39,706 nucleotides of DNA from Mucilaginibacter sp. (GTDB lineage Bacteria; Bacteroidota; Bacteroidia; Sphingobacteriales; Sphingobacteriaceae): NCBI RefSeq assembly GCF_028288225.1, contig NZ_JAQBOC010000030.1, positions 1 to 39,706 on the forward strand, given 5' to 3'. A program made the translations under genes and the position numbers. Shown here piece by piece: positions 7,519 through 14,819 of this stretch (positions are counted from its first letter, which is position 1; every line of letters begins with the position of its first letter). Below the pieces are notes generated by a model. The model did not search any database and was not told the DNA's origin. It worked only from the letters and a program-made list of their open reading frames with translations.

Positions 7519-8844
7519 ATGAAAATAAATAAATTAACAACCGGTGCAGCGTTAATTGCAATAACATGCCTTGCAATGGGTTTTACCAAAATAACGCACC
7601 ATGCCCTGCTTGCTGCCAAAAACAACGATAGCTTATTAACCGTCCCTTTAGGGGGCAATGCCTGGCGCGTGGCTAACGACACTACAGGCGGTACTATTAC
7701 CAACGATGGTATTGTTGGCTGGACTGACAATAAAGTGAAATTTACAGCTTATTTCCGGGTAGCCGTTAAGGGCAAATTTAAGCTTTGGCTTAACTTAAAA
7801 GTACCGGACGGTAAAAGCGTTATAGCGGTTTCTGCGGCAAAATCCACCAAAAATATAACCGTATCGGGAGCAACAGCTAAGGATTACTATGTTGGCGAAT
7901 GGAACGCTGCCGACACCGGGTACGTTGCGATCGGGATAAAAGGCATCAGTAAAACCGGCAAAACTTTTGCCGATGTTTGCAGTGTAAAACTGTGTGGTAC
8001 TGCTATTAATGCCAAAACCGCTTATGTGCCAAATAACGAAGGCAATTATTTTCATTGGGGGCGAAGGGGGCCATCGGTGCATCTGGCATACGAGTTGCCC
8101 AATACCAACGTCGAATGGTTTTATAATGAAGTAACAGTGCCGGTTGGAAACGATGTGTTAGGCTCGTATTTTATGGCAGATGGTTTTAATGTAGGGTACT
8201 TTGGCATGCAGGTAAATTCGCCAACAGAAAGGCATATTTTGTTTTCGGTATGGAGCCCCTTTAATACAGATAACCCTAAAGCCATACCCGACAGCCAGAA
8301 GATTGTGATGTTAAAAAAAGGCCCCAACGTGCATACCGGCGAGTTTGGTAACGAAGGATCCGGCGGGCAAAGTTATATGTTGTATAACTGGAAAGCCGGC
8401 AATACCTACAAGTTTTTGGTGCAGGCCAAACCTGATGGTGACAACCATACTACTTATACAACCTGGTTTTTTGCGCCCGAGGTTGGCAAATGGCAGTTGA
8501 TAGCGAGCTTTAGTCGCCCGCAAACAAATACCTGGTTAAAAGGCCTGCATTCGTTTTTAGAAAACTTTGAACCTGAAAATGGCATAACAACCCGCCTGGT
8601 ATTATTCAACAACCAGTGGATTGCCGACAATAACGGCCACTGGACCGAAATAAACAAAGCTCATTTTACAAATGATGCCACCGCTATGAAAGGCTACCGT
8701 ATGGACTATGCCGGCGGTATTGATGACAATGCTTTTTACCTTAAAAACTGCGGATTTTTTAACACCTATACCAAACGCGGGATAGAGTTAATAAGGCCAA
8801 CAGGCGGAAAAGCACCGGAAGTGGAATTGGATAAATTACCCTAA
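7519..8844 (+). CDS. Secreted DUF5077-DUF3472 protein
   Basis: The 441-residue protein has a hydrophobic N-terminal export signal (about 7-25). Residues about 38-155 form a beta-sandwich of the DUF5077 type, often carbohydrate-binding-like. From about 174 onward DUF3472 is recognised by conserved strings such as NYFHWGRRGPSVHL, EWFYNEVTVP and HILFSVWSPF. Proteins with this pair are frequent in carbohydrate-degrading Bacteroidota but have no assigned activity. The 4-bp gap to the preceding hydrolase and the terminator at 8857-8893 define a two-gene operon. A function as accessory binding protein or enzyme on the same glycan is inference. Confidence 0.8.
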   Translation: MKINKLTTGAALIAITCLAMGFTKITHHALLAAKNNDSLLTVPLGGNAWRVANDTTGGTITNDGIVGWTDNKVKFTAYFRVAVKGKFKLWLNLKVPDGKSVIAVSAAKSTKNITVSGATAKDYYVGEWNAADTGYVAIGIKGISKTGKTFADVCSVKLCGTAINAKTAYVPNNEGNYFHWGRRGPSVHLAYELPNTNVEWFYNEVTVPVGNDVLGSYFMADGFNVGYFGMQVNSPTERHILFSVWSPFNTDNPKAIPDSQKIVMLKKGPNVHTGEFGNEGSGGQSYMLYNWKAGNTYKFLVQAKPDGDNHTTYTTWFFAPEVGKWQLIASFSRPQTNTWLKGLHSFLENFEPENGITTRLVLFNNQWIADNNGHWTEINKAHFTNDATAMKGYRMDYAGGIDDNAFYLKNCGFFNTYTKRGIELIRPTGGKAPEVELDKLP

Positions 8845-8856
8845 ATCCATGAAATC

Positions 8857-8893
8857 AAATTGGCGTTAAATTTTGGAAGTTTAACGCCAATTT
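8857..8893. terminator. Bidirectional terminator after the DUF3472 gene
   Basis: A perfect 14-bp stem (8857-8870 with 8880-8893) with a 9-base loop starts 12 bases after the stop codon. The arms start with AAA and end with TTT, and it lies between convergent genes, so it may serve both. The T-run is short, hence moderate certainty of true intrinsic termination. Confidence 0.65.
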
Positions 8894-8956
8894 GTGTGTT
8901 TCTTATAGACCTTATTGCGGGCCGCGCCGTTCAAAACTTCTTAGGTTTTCCTTGTT

Positions 8957-9826
8957 CTATTTATTCAGCTTATCAACCCTGTCGTAAAACTCGTTTTGCA
9001 GCTGTATGGTCTTGGTATCGGCCTTTACTTCTTTCAACGCCTTTATAAATGAAGCTATTTCATGGTCGGTTATAAATTTACCAAACTCAGCGGTGGCTTT
9101 ATCACCTTCGCCCGCGTAATGATTTGGATATGATGAATACCACCAGATAGGTGTGTACAAGCCAGGCAAGTCGCTGCGTTTTTGGTCGGCGCCACTTTCG
9201 GTAGCTGCCCTGTCCATCCGCATCAAATCAGGGCGGTAGTACATCAGGGTTGAAGTTTCACCCTCACCGGCATGCTGATCATTTTCCATAGGCGATTTAT
9301 GCATCTTGCGGTATTCTTTTGCAAAATCCTTGTCGTTTTCGGGACTGTACAGGTAAACCGCATAATTGTGCCGCTTATTAAGCAATGATTGCATAAAAAA
9401 ATGCAAAAATTCAGGATTCCCGCCGTGGCCGTTCAGGATAACTATTTTATCAAACCCGTTGCGGGCTATTTCATCACAGGTGGCCTCAAGCAACTCATAA
9501 ATAATTTTGCTTGGCAGGGCAAATGTACCCGGCTGGTGCCTGGCTTCGTTGATCTGTCCATAAAAATAATCGGGGAAAACAACCGCATATTCTGATTTTA
9601 CCGCATGTGCAGCCCATTCCCGCACATGGATCAGATCTGTACCGATAGGGGAGTGCGGGCCGTGTTTTTCAAGGATCCCGATAGGAAGGATACAAGTTTT
9701 TGAAGATTTTTCCACCGCTTTCGGAAAGTCGCTGGCAACAAGCTCATCCCAGCGGGCAGGAATTTCCTGGGCAAAAGTGCTGGCTGAAAGAAAAAGGGCA
9801 ACAAATAGTGATAAACAGGTTTTCAT
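8957..9826 (-). CDS. Exported creatininase-family amidohydrolase
   Basis: A 289-residue protein with a signal peptide of 20 residues ending in FAQ. The creatininase fold signature is complete: Glu53 and His55 in ILEKHGPH, Asp64 in IGTDL, His134 in NGHGGN, and an acidic HAGEGETS segment at 185-192. These provide the binuclear metal site of the family, which includes creatinine amidohydrolase, mycofactocin MftE and F420-pathway ArfB hydrolases. The substrate of this exported version is unknown. Most relatives with known function are cytoplasmic, so the signal peptide is notable. It is monocistronic and converges on the DUF3472 gene. Confidence 0.85.
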   Translation of the reverse strand: MKTCLSLFVALFLSASTFAQEIPARWDELVASDFPKAVEKSSKTCILPIGILEKHGPHSPIGTDLIHVREWAAHAVKSEYAVVFPDYFYGQINEARHQPGTFALPSKIIYELLEATCDEIARNGFDKIVILNGHGGNPEFLHFFMQSLLNKRHNYAVYLYSPENDKDFAKEYRKMHKSPMENDQHAGEGETSTLMYYRPDLMRMDRAATESGADQKRSDLPGLYTPIWWYSSYPNHYAGEGDKATAEFGKFITDHEIASFIKALKEVKADTKTIQLQNEFYDRVDKLNK

Positions 9827-9968
9827 ATCTTTAAGAATTGGTTTATAAATGGAATTACTGCATGAATTTACAAACTTATTTAGGGATATTGGGAAATAAC
9901 GGCTCTGTGTAACGTGTTTTTGACCGTAATGCCAAATAGCGATGGGTTAATTCCTAAAAACACCGCCT

Positions 9969-10061
9969 GTCATGCCGAATTTATTTCGGCACCCCATAGG
10001 ACATTCCCGTGTGCTTGGTGTACGCTTAGCGTGTGAGGTGCTGAAACAAGTTCAGCATGAC
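9969..10061. repeat. GTCATGC-type inverted repeat
   Basis: Arms 9969-9996 and 10034-10061 (28 bases each) are complementary apart from four mismatches, two of which still allow G-U pairing. The arm begins GTCATGCCGAA / GTCATGCTGAA. It is non-coding and fills the middle of the 317-base gap between 9826 and 10144. The rest of that gap shows no gene. Confidence 0.75.
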
Positions 10062-10108
10062 GTGCGTTTTAGTTGAAACTTAAGACCCATGAACATGGAT
10101 TTGTCCTT

Positions 10109-10174
10109 ATTTACTTCTCCAGTATAAAAGTAATATTCATCATTTACTTCTCCAGTATAAAAGTAATATTCATC
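10109..10174. repeat. Exact 33-bp tandem duplication across a stop codon
   Basis: Positions 10109-10141 and 10142-10174 are identical copies of a 33-bp unit. The second copy contains the last codons and stop (10144-10146) of the small minus-strand gene; the first copy repeats those codons just beyond the stop. The unit is 11 codons long, so the frame is kept. Confidence 0.9.
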
Positions 10175-10326
10175 CAGTTAGATACGGTTTGGCTATGGAT
10201 TGTTTCTTTAATTACCCAGCCTTCATCAAGGTATTTATTTACAAAGGGAATTTCGTAAGCAGAGTGACGATTGGTAACCGATTGCTCGTACACATTTACA
10301 TTTACAGTTATAACTTTTTGTGCCAT
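10144..10326 (-). CDS. Small hypothetical protein (60 aa)
   Basis: I do not recognise this 60-residue protein. It starts MAQKVITVNVNV, has no signal peptide, membrane segment or Cys pair, and looks like one small alpha/beta domain. A perfect TAnnTTTG box (TACCTTTG, 10354-10347 on the minus strand) lies about 20 bases upstream of the ATG, which supports a real gene. It is divergent from the Crp/Fnr gene at 10384 with 57 bases between, so the regulator may control both. Its last nine codons are duplicated immediately downstream by the 33-bp tandem repeat. Confidence 0.55.
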   Translation of the reverse strand: MAQKVITVNVNVYEQSVTNRHSAYEIPFVNKYLDEGWVIKETIHSQTVSNWMNITFILEK

Positions 10327-10346
10327 GATGTTTTTTAGTTAGCTTT

Positions 10347-10354
10347 CAAAGGTA
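10347..10354 (-). promoter_or_regulatory. -7 box of the 60-aa gene
   Basis: On the minus strand TACCTTTG matches TAnnTTTG perfectly, 20 bases before the ATG at 10326. No clear TTTG lies 19-21 bases further upstream, so only the -7 element is proposed. Confidence 0.35.
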
Positions 10355-10383
10355 GATATTTATACAACTATTATACTGTGATT

Positions 10384-10956
10384 ATGCATGAAATACTAAG
10401 AAATACATTATCGCCGGGCATAAATTTAACAGAGGAACAATGGGACTTTGTTTTGAGTCATTATAAACCTAAAACAACGAAAAGAAACGAAATACTGTTA
10501 GAAAAAGGCAAGGTTAGCCAATACCTGTATTTTGTTGTTAAGGGCTGCTTAAGAATTTTTTTAATTGATGATGAAGGGCAGGAAGCTAGCCGCTTTTTAA
10601 TATTTGAAGGACGGTTTGGAACAGCTTTCCCAAGTTTTGTATTGCGTGAACCCTCTGCCGCGTCTATACAGAGCATAGAGCCGTCGGAATTATTAATGAT
10701 AAGTTATAATGATTATCAATTGTTGATGGATGCTGTTCCGGGATGGGAACGGATGAATCGCCTTGGGCTTCAGCAGGATTATATTGATGCTATAGTACGT
10801 ATTGAAAGCCTGATAACGATGGATGCAAAGGAGCGGTATGATATTTTAATGAAAAAAAGTCCAAAAATGATCCAAAGGCTACCCAGCAAAATTGTAGCCG
10901 ATTACCTGGGGATCTCGCAGGAAACGCTGAGTCGACTGAAGTCGAGGAAGAGTTGA
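10384..10956 (+). CDS. Crp/Fnr-family transcriptional regulator
   Basis: This 190-residue protein has an N-terminal cyclic-nucleotide-binding-like beta barrel (about 20-125; ILLEKGKVSQYLYFVVKGCLRI is replaced here by position: residues 39-60) and a short C-terminal winged-helix segment (about 145-190) with LPSKIVADYLGISQETLSRL-type recognition helix. The Arg and Glu of a true cAMP pocket are not evident, and in Bacteroidota such proteins usually respond to unknown signals. ATG 10384 is preferred over a GTG at 10378. The gene is divergent from the 60-aa gene, a common arrangement for a local regulator. The stop codon TGA lies within the start of a TTGATTAAG repeat element. Confidence 0.85.
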   Translation: MHEILRNTLSPGINLTEEQWDFVLSHYKPKTTKRNEILLEKGKVSQYLYFVVKGCLRIFLIDDEGQEASRFLIFEGRFGTAFPSFVLREPSAASIQSIEPSELLMISYNDYQLLMDAVPGWERMNRLGLQQDYIDAIVRIESLITMDAKERYDILMKKSPKMIQRLPSKIVADYLGISQETLSRLKSRKS

Positions 10957-11112
10957 TTAAGTTGATTAAGTTGGATTGGGTTGATTAGGTTGTAGATGTT
11001 GTAGTAGTTGCAGAGGTTGAAAATGTTGTAGTTGTTGAAAGCCAATTTAATCAACCACTCTCTTAATCTAACTCAATCCAACTTAATCAATCCAATCTAA
11101 CTCAATCAACTC
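10951..11112. repeat. TTGATTAAG-type imperfect inverted repeat, copy 1
   Basis: Runs of TTGATTAAG and TTGGATT on the left and their complements on the right surround a central GTTGTAG-rich part. The best paired blocks are 10964-10982 and 11070-11088 (18 of 19 bases). A related element lies at 36982-37087. The left edge provides the stop codon of the Crp/Fnr gene. Confidence 0.7.
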
Positions 11113-11121
11113 CCCCCCCCC
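11112..11121 (+). repeat. Homopolymeric C10 tract upstream of the alpha/beta hydrolase gene
   Basis: Ten consecutive C residues lie 68 bases before the ATG at 11190 and about a dozen bases upstream of a TTTTG that could be a -33 box. Tracts of this length in AT-rich intergenic DNA are prone to slippage. Confidence 0.9.
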
Positions 11122-11189
11122 ATTTATTGACTTTTGTCAACTTTTTTTAGTTTGATTATAGATTGCTTTGTAAACTAAATAATAGTCAC

Positions 11190-12224
11190 ATGAACAGATC
11201 AATTTTAATCACAGTAATAGTTGCTTTTCTTCAGCTATTTTCATTTGAACAAAAGGTAGCGGCTCAAAACATTGGGCAAAAAACATTTCAATATAAAGAT
11301 GAAAAACGTAACCGCCCGGTAATTACTGAGGTATGGTATCCTACAACCGATACATTAACACAAAAGGATAAAGCATTTTCGCCTTTTATCAGGCTGCAAA
11401 CGGTGCGGAATGGTAAAGTCCCCGCTCAAAAAATGCCGCTTGTGTTTATATCTCATGGTGCCGGCGGCGGACGATTAACCCTGGAGTGGCTGGCTGATAA
11501 ATTGGTACAAAACGGCTTTATAGTAGCCGCGGTTGATCATTATGGAAATACTTTCGACCATCCAACTGCTGAGGGTTTTCTTGAACCCTGGGAGCGACCA
11601 CAAGATATTGGCTTTGCTTTAACATCGTTGTTAAAAGATGCTGATTTTGGAAAAGTAATTGATGAGCAGCGCCTTGGAATGGCCGGATTTTCAATAGGAG
11701 GCTACACCACGTTGGCGCTTGCAGGCGCTGAAATAAATGCTGACACATTAAAGGCCTACTATAAATCGCCAAAAGGAAAAAGAGAAATAGACCTGCCAGA
11801 GTTTCCCGGCTTGCTTAATTTTATTGATAAACCAGAAGTCGCTAACTCTTTTAAAAACGCGCCTCCATTAAAAGATGCAAGGTTTAAAGCGTTTTTTGCT
11901 ATTTGTCCGGCAGCAGGCCAGGGGTTTGTTAATAAAGCGCAAGTGAAAAATATTCATAACCCAACATACATAGTAGCAGCGCAGGCCGATAGCATTGCAC
12001 CAACAGTTACGAATGCTTTACAGTATCATGAGCTTATTGGTAAGTCAAAATATTATGTGGTGAAAGGGAAAACCGGGCATTATGTGTTTTTGAATGAGGC
12101 TATTGATGCGCTTAAGAAAGAAGAGCCAACATTTTTTAATGATGATGCATCAGTAAGCAGGAAACAAGTACATGAAGAGGTTTCGCAACTGGCTACTGAC
12201 TTTTTTAAAGCTAACCTGAAATAA
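11190..12224 (+). CDS. Exported alpha/beta hydrolase (PAF-acetylhydrolase/dienelactone hydrolase-like)
   Basis: The 344-residue protein starts at the ATG 11190, which gives a good signal peptide (about 1-25, ending VAAQ); an upstream in-frame ATG at 11163 would add an unlikely leader. The hydrolase core is complete: SHGAGGG oxyanion loop, nucleophile elbow GFSIGGY, an aspartate in the AQADSIAP region and the catalytic His in KTGHYVF. This pattern fits the platelet-activating-factor acetylhydrolase II-like group, which act on esters or lipids. The true substrate is unknown. The gene is alone between two repeat-bearing spacers; a C10 tract upstream may vary expression. Confidence 0.8.
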   Translation: MNRSILITVIVAFLQLFSFEQKVAAQNIGQKTFQYKDEKRNRPVITEVWYPTTDTLTQKDKAFSPFIRLQTVRNGKVPAQKMPLVFISHGAGGGRLTLEWLADKLVQNGFIVAAVDHYGNTFDHPTAEGFLEPWERPQDIGFALTSLLKDADFGKVIDEQRLGMAGFSIGGYTTLALAGAEINADTLKAYYKSPKGKREIDLPEFPGLLNFIDKPEVANSFKNAPPLKDARFKAFFAICPAAGQGFVNKAQVKNIHNPTYIVAAQADSIAPTVTNALQYHELIGKSKYYVVKGKTGHYVFLNEAIDALKKEEPTFFNDDASVSRKQVHEEVSQLATDFFKANLK

Positions 12225-12289
12225 ATTTTACTGCTGACAGGCTGTTGTCAATACGGGTTGTTATTTTAGCATAAGTAAAGAAGAGTAAG

Positions 12290-12376
12290 GAGTTAAGAAT
12301 CAGGAGCCAGGAAAATAAAAGGAATTGAAACCCCGGGTTCTAATAGGTTTAAACTATTTGTCTTGATTCCTGACTC
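12290..12376. repeat. AGTCAGGAATC-type imperfect repeat
   Basis: GAGTTAAGAATCAGGAG and GAGCCAGGAA on the left are loosely complementary to CTTGATTCCTGACTC at 12362-12376. Pairing is imperfect. It lies just upstream of the AlkZ-like gene and is probably another interspersed spacer element. Confidence 0.4.
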
Positions 12377-12397
12377 TAAAATATAGACTCTTTATTT

Positions 12398-13450
12398 ATG
12401 ACAGAGCCCGAAATTGCACAACAGCGCCTTTATACCCAGCATATTGCGGCGCAAACTTTTAACACGCCCGCAGAGATTGTGAAATACATGGGCGCCATGC
12501 AGGCGCAGGATTATGCAGGCGCTAAATGGGCCGTGGGCATGCGCCTGCAAAAAAGCAATGATGCTGCAATTGATAAGGCGCTGGCTGATGGCAGTATTAT
12601 CCGTACCCATGTATTGCGGCCAACCTGGCATTTTGTTGGTCCCGCTGATCTGCGATGGATGCTCAATCTTTCTGCTCACCGGATTATAGCGCTTAGCGCG
12701 TCAAGGGAGCGGCAGCTGAAATTAGATAACGATATATTTAAACGCAGTAACGATGTATTAGGAAAGGCCCTTGCCGGCAGCAAGCAGCTGAACAGGCTCG
12801 AAATGATGGATGTACTTCAGCAAGCAGGGATTGACACTAACGAACAAAGGTTTATCCATTTGCTGATGCGTGCAGAGCTTGACCAGGTTATTTGCAGCGG
12901 TGCCAGGCAGGGCAAGCAATTTACCTATGCACTTTTTGATGACCGGGTGCCAAAAGACAACCAACGGACAAAAGAGGAAGCTTTGTCCGAATTGGTAAAA
13001 CGGTATTTTATAAGCCGCGGCCCGGCTACCTTGCAGGATTTTGCCTGGTGGAGCGGCCTTACTTTAGCTGATGCAAAAACCGGGCTTGAGATTATAAAAT
13101 CAGAGTTGACCAGTACTGAGGTTAATGGCCGTACCTACTGGATGGCAAAAGATCAGCCGCTTATAAATACTAAAGCTCCTGTTGCTTATTTATTGCCTGC
13201 ATTTGATGAATTTGCCGTTGCCTATAGCGATAGAACAGCGGCCGTTAATTCCAAATACCTGGTGCAGGCCCGTAACGTTATTTTCGACCCTTCAATAGTT
13301 GTTAATAACCAGGTTGTGGGCACCTGGAAGCGGGTGATCAATAAAAACTCAATCGAAATGATACTAAACCCCTTTGGCAAGCTCAACAAAGTTCAAACAA
13401 AGGCAATTGAAATGGCTCAAAAGCGGTATCAGAAATTTATGAAGATTTGA
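12398..13450 (+). CDS. AlkZ-like winged-helix protein (HTH_42 / DUF1006)
   Basis: The 350-residue protein belongs to the winged-helix family PF06224. Conserved features seen are MQAQDYAGAKWAVG (residues 34-47), a RTHVLRPTWHFV segment near 70 and DEFAVAYSDR near 275. In the characterised member AlkZ, a DNA glycosylase that unhooks interstrand crosslinks, the catalytic motif is Q-hydrophobic-Q; here Gln35-Ala-Gln37 has the same spacing. The protein has no signal peptide and is likely a cytoplasmic DNA-binding protein, possibly removing bulky alkyl lesions. That activity is inferred from the family and the motif. It is monocistronic between two repeat elements. Confidence 0.8.
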   Translation: MTEPEIAQQRLYTQHIAAQTFNTPAEIVKYMGAMQAQDYAGAKWAVGMRLQKSNDAAIDKALADGSIIRTHVLRPTWHFVGPADLRWMLNLSAHRIIALSASRERQLKLDNDIFKRSNDVLGKALAGSKQLNRLEMMDVLQQAGIDTNEQRFIHLLMRAELDQVICSGARQGKQFTYALFDDRVPKDNQRTKEEALSELVKRYFISRGPATLQDFAWWSGLTLADAKTGLEIIKSELTSTEVNGRTYWMAKDQPLINTKAPVAYLLPAFDEFAVAYSDRTAAVNSKYLVQARNVIFDPSIVVNNQVVGTWKRVINKNSIEMILNPFGKLNKVQTKAIEMAQKRYQKFMKI

Positions 13451-13456
13451 GAACTG

Positions 13457-13548
13457 ACGTAGAGACGCAATACTTTGCATCTCCCGCTATAAAAGATTTT
13501 TCGTAAATGATTTGTGTATCGGAGACTCAAAGTATTGCGTCTCTACGT
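13457..13548. repeat. ACGTAGAGACGCAA inverted repeat
   Basis: A perfect 21-bp inverted repeat (13457-13477 and 13528-13548) flanks a 50-base AT-rich middle, and the arms continue imperfectly inward. It begins 7 bases after the stop codon of the AlkZ-like gene. It may act as a terminator-like hairpin but has no T-run directly after it; the size fits a small palindromic element. Confidence 0.8.
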
Positions 13549-13672
13549 GAAATAATTTTAATTACCCCTTTGGGAAAAATTGTCCATTTACTTGCGTACA
13601 TCATCCATGTTGTAAAATCCGGCGTCATTGCACATTTGTATTGTCAATACAGACGAATCAAACTTTAAGAAA

Positions 13673-14221
13673 ATGACACGTTTAAAAGCAATAAGCCCTG
13701 ATGAGGCAACAGGCAAAACCAAAGAATTATTTGATGCAATACAGGGAAAATTAGGCCTGGTGCCGAATATGATGCGTACCATGGGGAACTCACCTGCACT
13801 GCTGGAAGGTTACCTTAACCTAAGCGGTGCGTTAAGTCATGGTAAATTAGGCGCTAAAACCGGTGAACTGCTTGCATTAGCTATCTCTCAGAAAAATAAT
13901 TGTGATTACTGTTTATCGGCCCACACATTTATAGGTGAAAAACTGGTACATATTGATGCCAGCACTTTACAAAACGCACGCAACGCCAATGCTGCCGATG
14001 CAAAAACAGATGCCATATTGAAATTTGCCAATGTGCTGGTTAACAAGCAGGGATTGGTCAGTGATGCGGATGTTGATACCATTAAAGCAGCAGGCCTGAC
14101 TGATGGCGAGATAGGTGAAATTGTGGGTCACGTTGCCCTTAATGTTTTAACCAACTACTTTAATAATACTGCAAATACAAATATTGATTTTCCGGTTGTT
14201 AACGCAGGTCAGCTTGTTTAA
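13673..14221 (+). CDS. Carboxymuconolactone decarboxylase / AhpD-like protein
   Basis: A 182-residue all-helical protein of the carboxymuconolactone decarboxylase family, starting at ATG 13673 ([14 protein letters not shown]); the upstream ATG at 13628 would add residues unlike the family. It has the AhpD-type redox motif CDYCLSAH at about residues 82-89, with the two cysteines, Ser and His of the peroxidase proton relay. Such proteins act as alkylhydroperoxidases or thiol reductants in the cytoplasm. It is 89 bp upstream of a DUF1348 gene and an AraC regulator in the same direction; that cassette suggests a small stress or detoxification unit. Confidence 0.85.
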   Translation: MTRLKAISPDEATGKTKELFDAIQGKLGLVPNMMRTMGNSPALLEGYLNLSGALSHGKLGAKTGELLALAISQKNNCDYCLSAHTFIGEKLVHIDASTLQNARNANAADAKTDAILKFANVLVNKQGLVSDADVDTIKAAGLTDGEIGEIVGHVALNVLTNYFNNTANTNIDFPVVNAGQLV

Positions 14222-14310
14222 GCTATCAATCCAAATCTCATTGTACAGTAAAAGTTAGGGAATTTGCCTTGGCTTTTGCTGTATTAGTTAATTTTATAAA
14301 AAATATCAGC

Positions 14311-14727
14311 ATGGAAAACAAACGATATCCGTTACCTCCATTTACAATGGAGACCGCCCTGCAGAAAGTACAGGCCGCCGAAGACGCATGGAATACAAAA
14401 GATCCTGAAAAGGTTTGTATGGCCTATACCATTGATACAGAATGGCGCAACCGTACCGATTTTATAAACGGGCGGGAGGAAGTAAAACAGTTTTTAAAAC
14501 GCAAATGGGAAAAAGAGCTTGATTATAAACTTAAAAAAGAGCTTTGGGGTTTCAAAGATAACCGGATGGCTGTAAGGTTTGAGTATGAATGGCACGATGC
14601 AGCCGGCCAATGGTACCGCAGTTATGGTAATGAGTTATGGGAGTTTGATGAAAATGGCTACATGCAAAAAAGATTTGCCAGTATTAATGACCTGGCTATT
14701 GCCGAGACTGATCGAAAATTGTTTTAA
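14311..14727 (+). CDS. DUF1348 (NTF2-like) protein
   Basis: A 138-residue protein of the SnoaL/NTF2-like superfamily, DUF1348 branch, recognised by [24 protein letters not shown] and [13 protein letters not shown]. These form a cone-shaped alpha+beta barrel with an internal cavity; no enzyme activity is assigned for the branch. ATG 14311 is chosen over 14269 because [12 protein letters not shown] is the usual start. It lies between the AhpD-like gene and the AraC gene. Confidence 0.85.
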   Translation: MENKRYPLPPFTMETALQKVQAAEDAWNTKDPEKVCMAYTIDTEWRNRTDFINGREEVKQFLKRKWEKELDYKLKKELWGFKDNRMAVRFEYEWHDAAGQWYRSYGNELWEFDENGYMQKRFASINDLAIAETDRKLF

Positions 14728-14819
14728 ATGTACAGTGATTAGAAATTAGTGATTAGAGATCAGCAGTTCAGAACTAACATTTCAACTTTACAACATTCAA
14801 ACATTACAACAACCACCCC

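Noticed and set aside
4515..8844. Polysaccharide utilisation locus
   Set aside because: No SusC- or SusD-like gene, hybrid two-component system or ECF sigma/anti-sigma pair adjoins the cassette, so the formal definition is not met.
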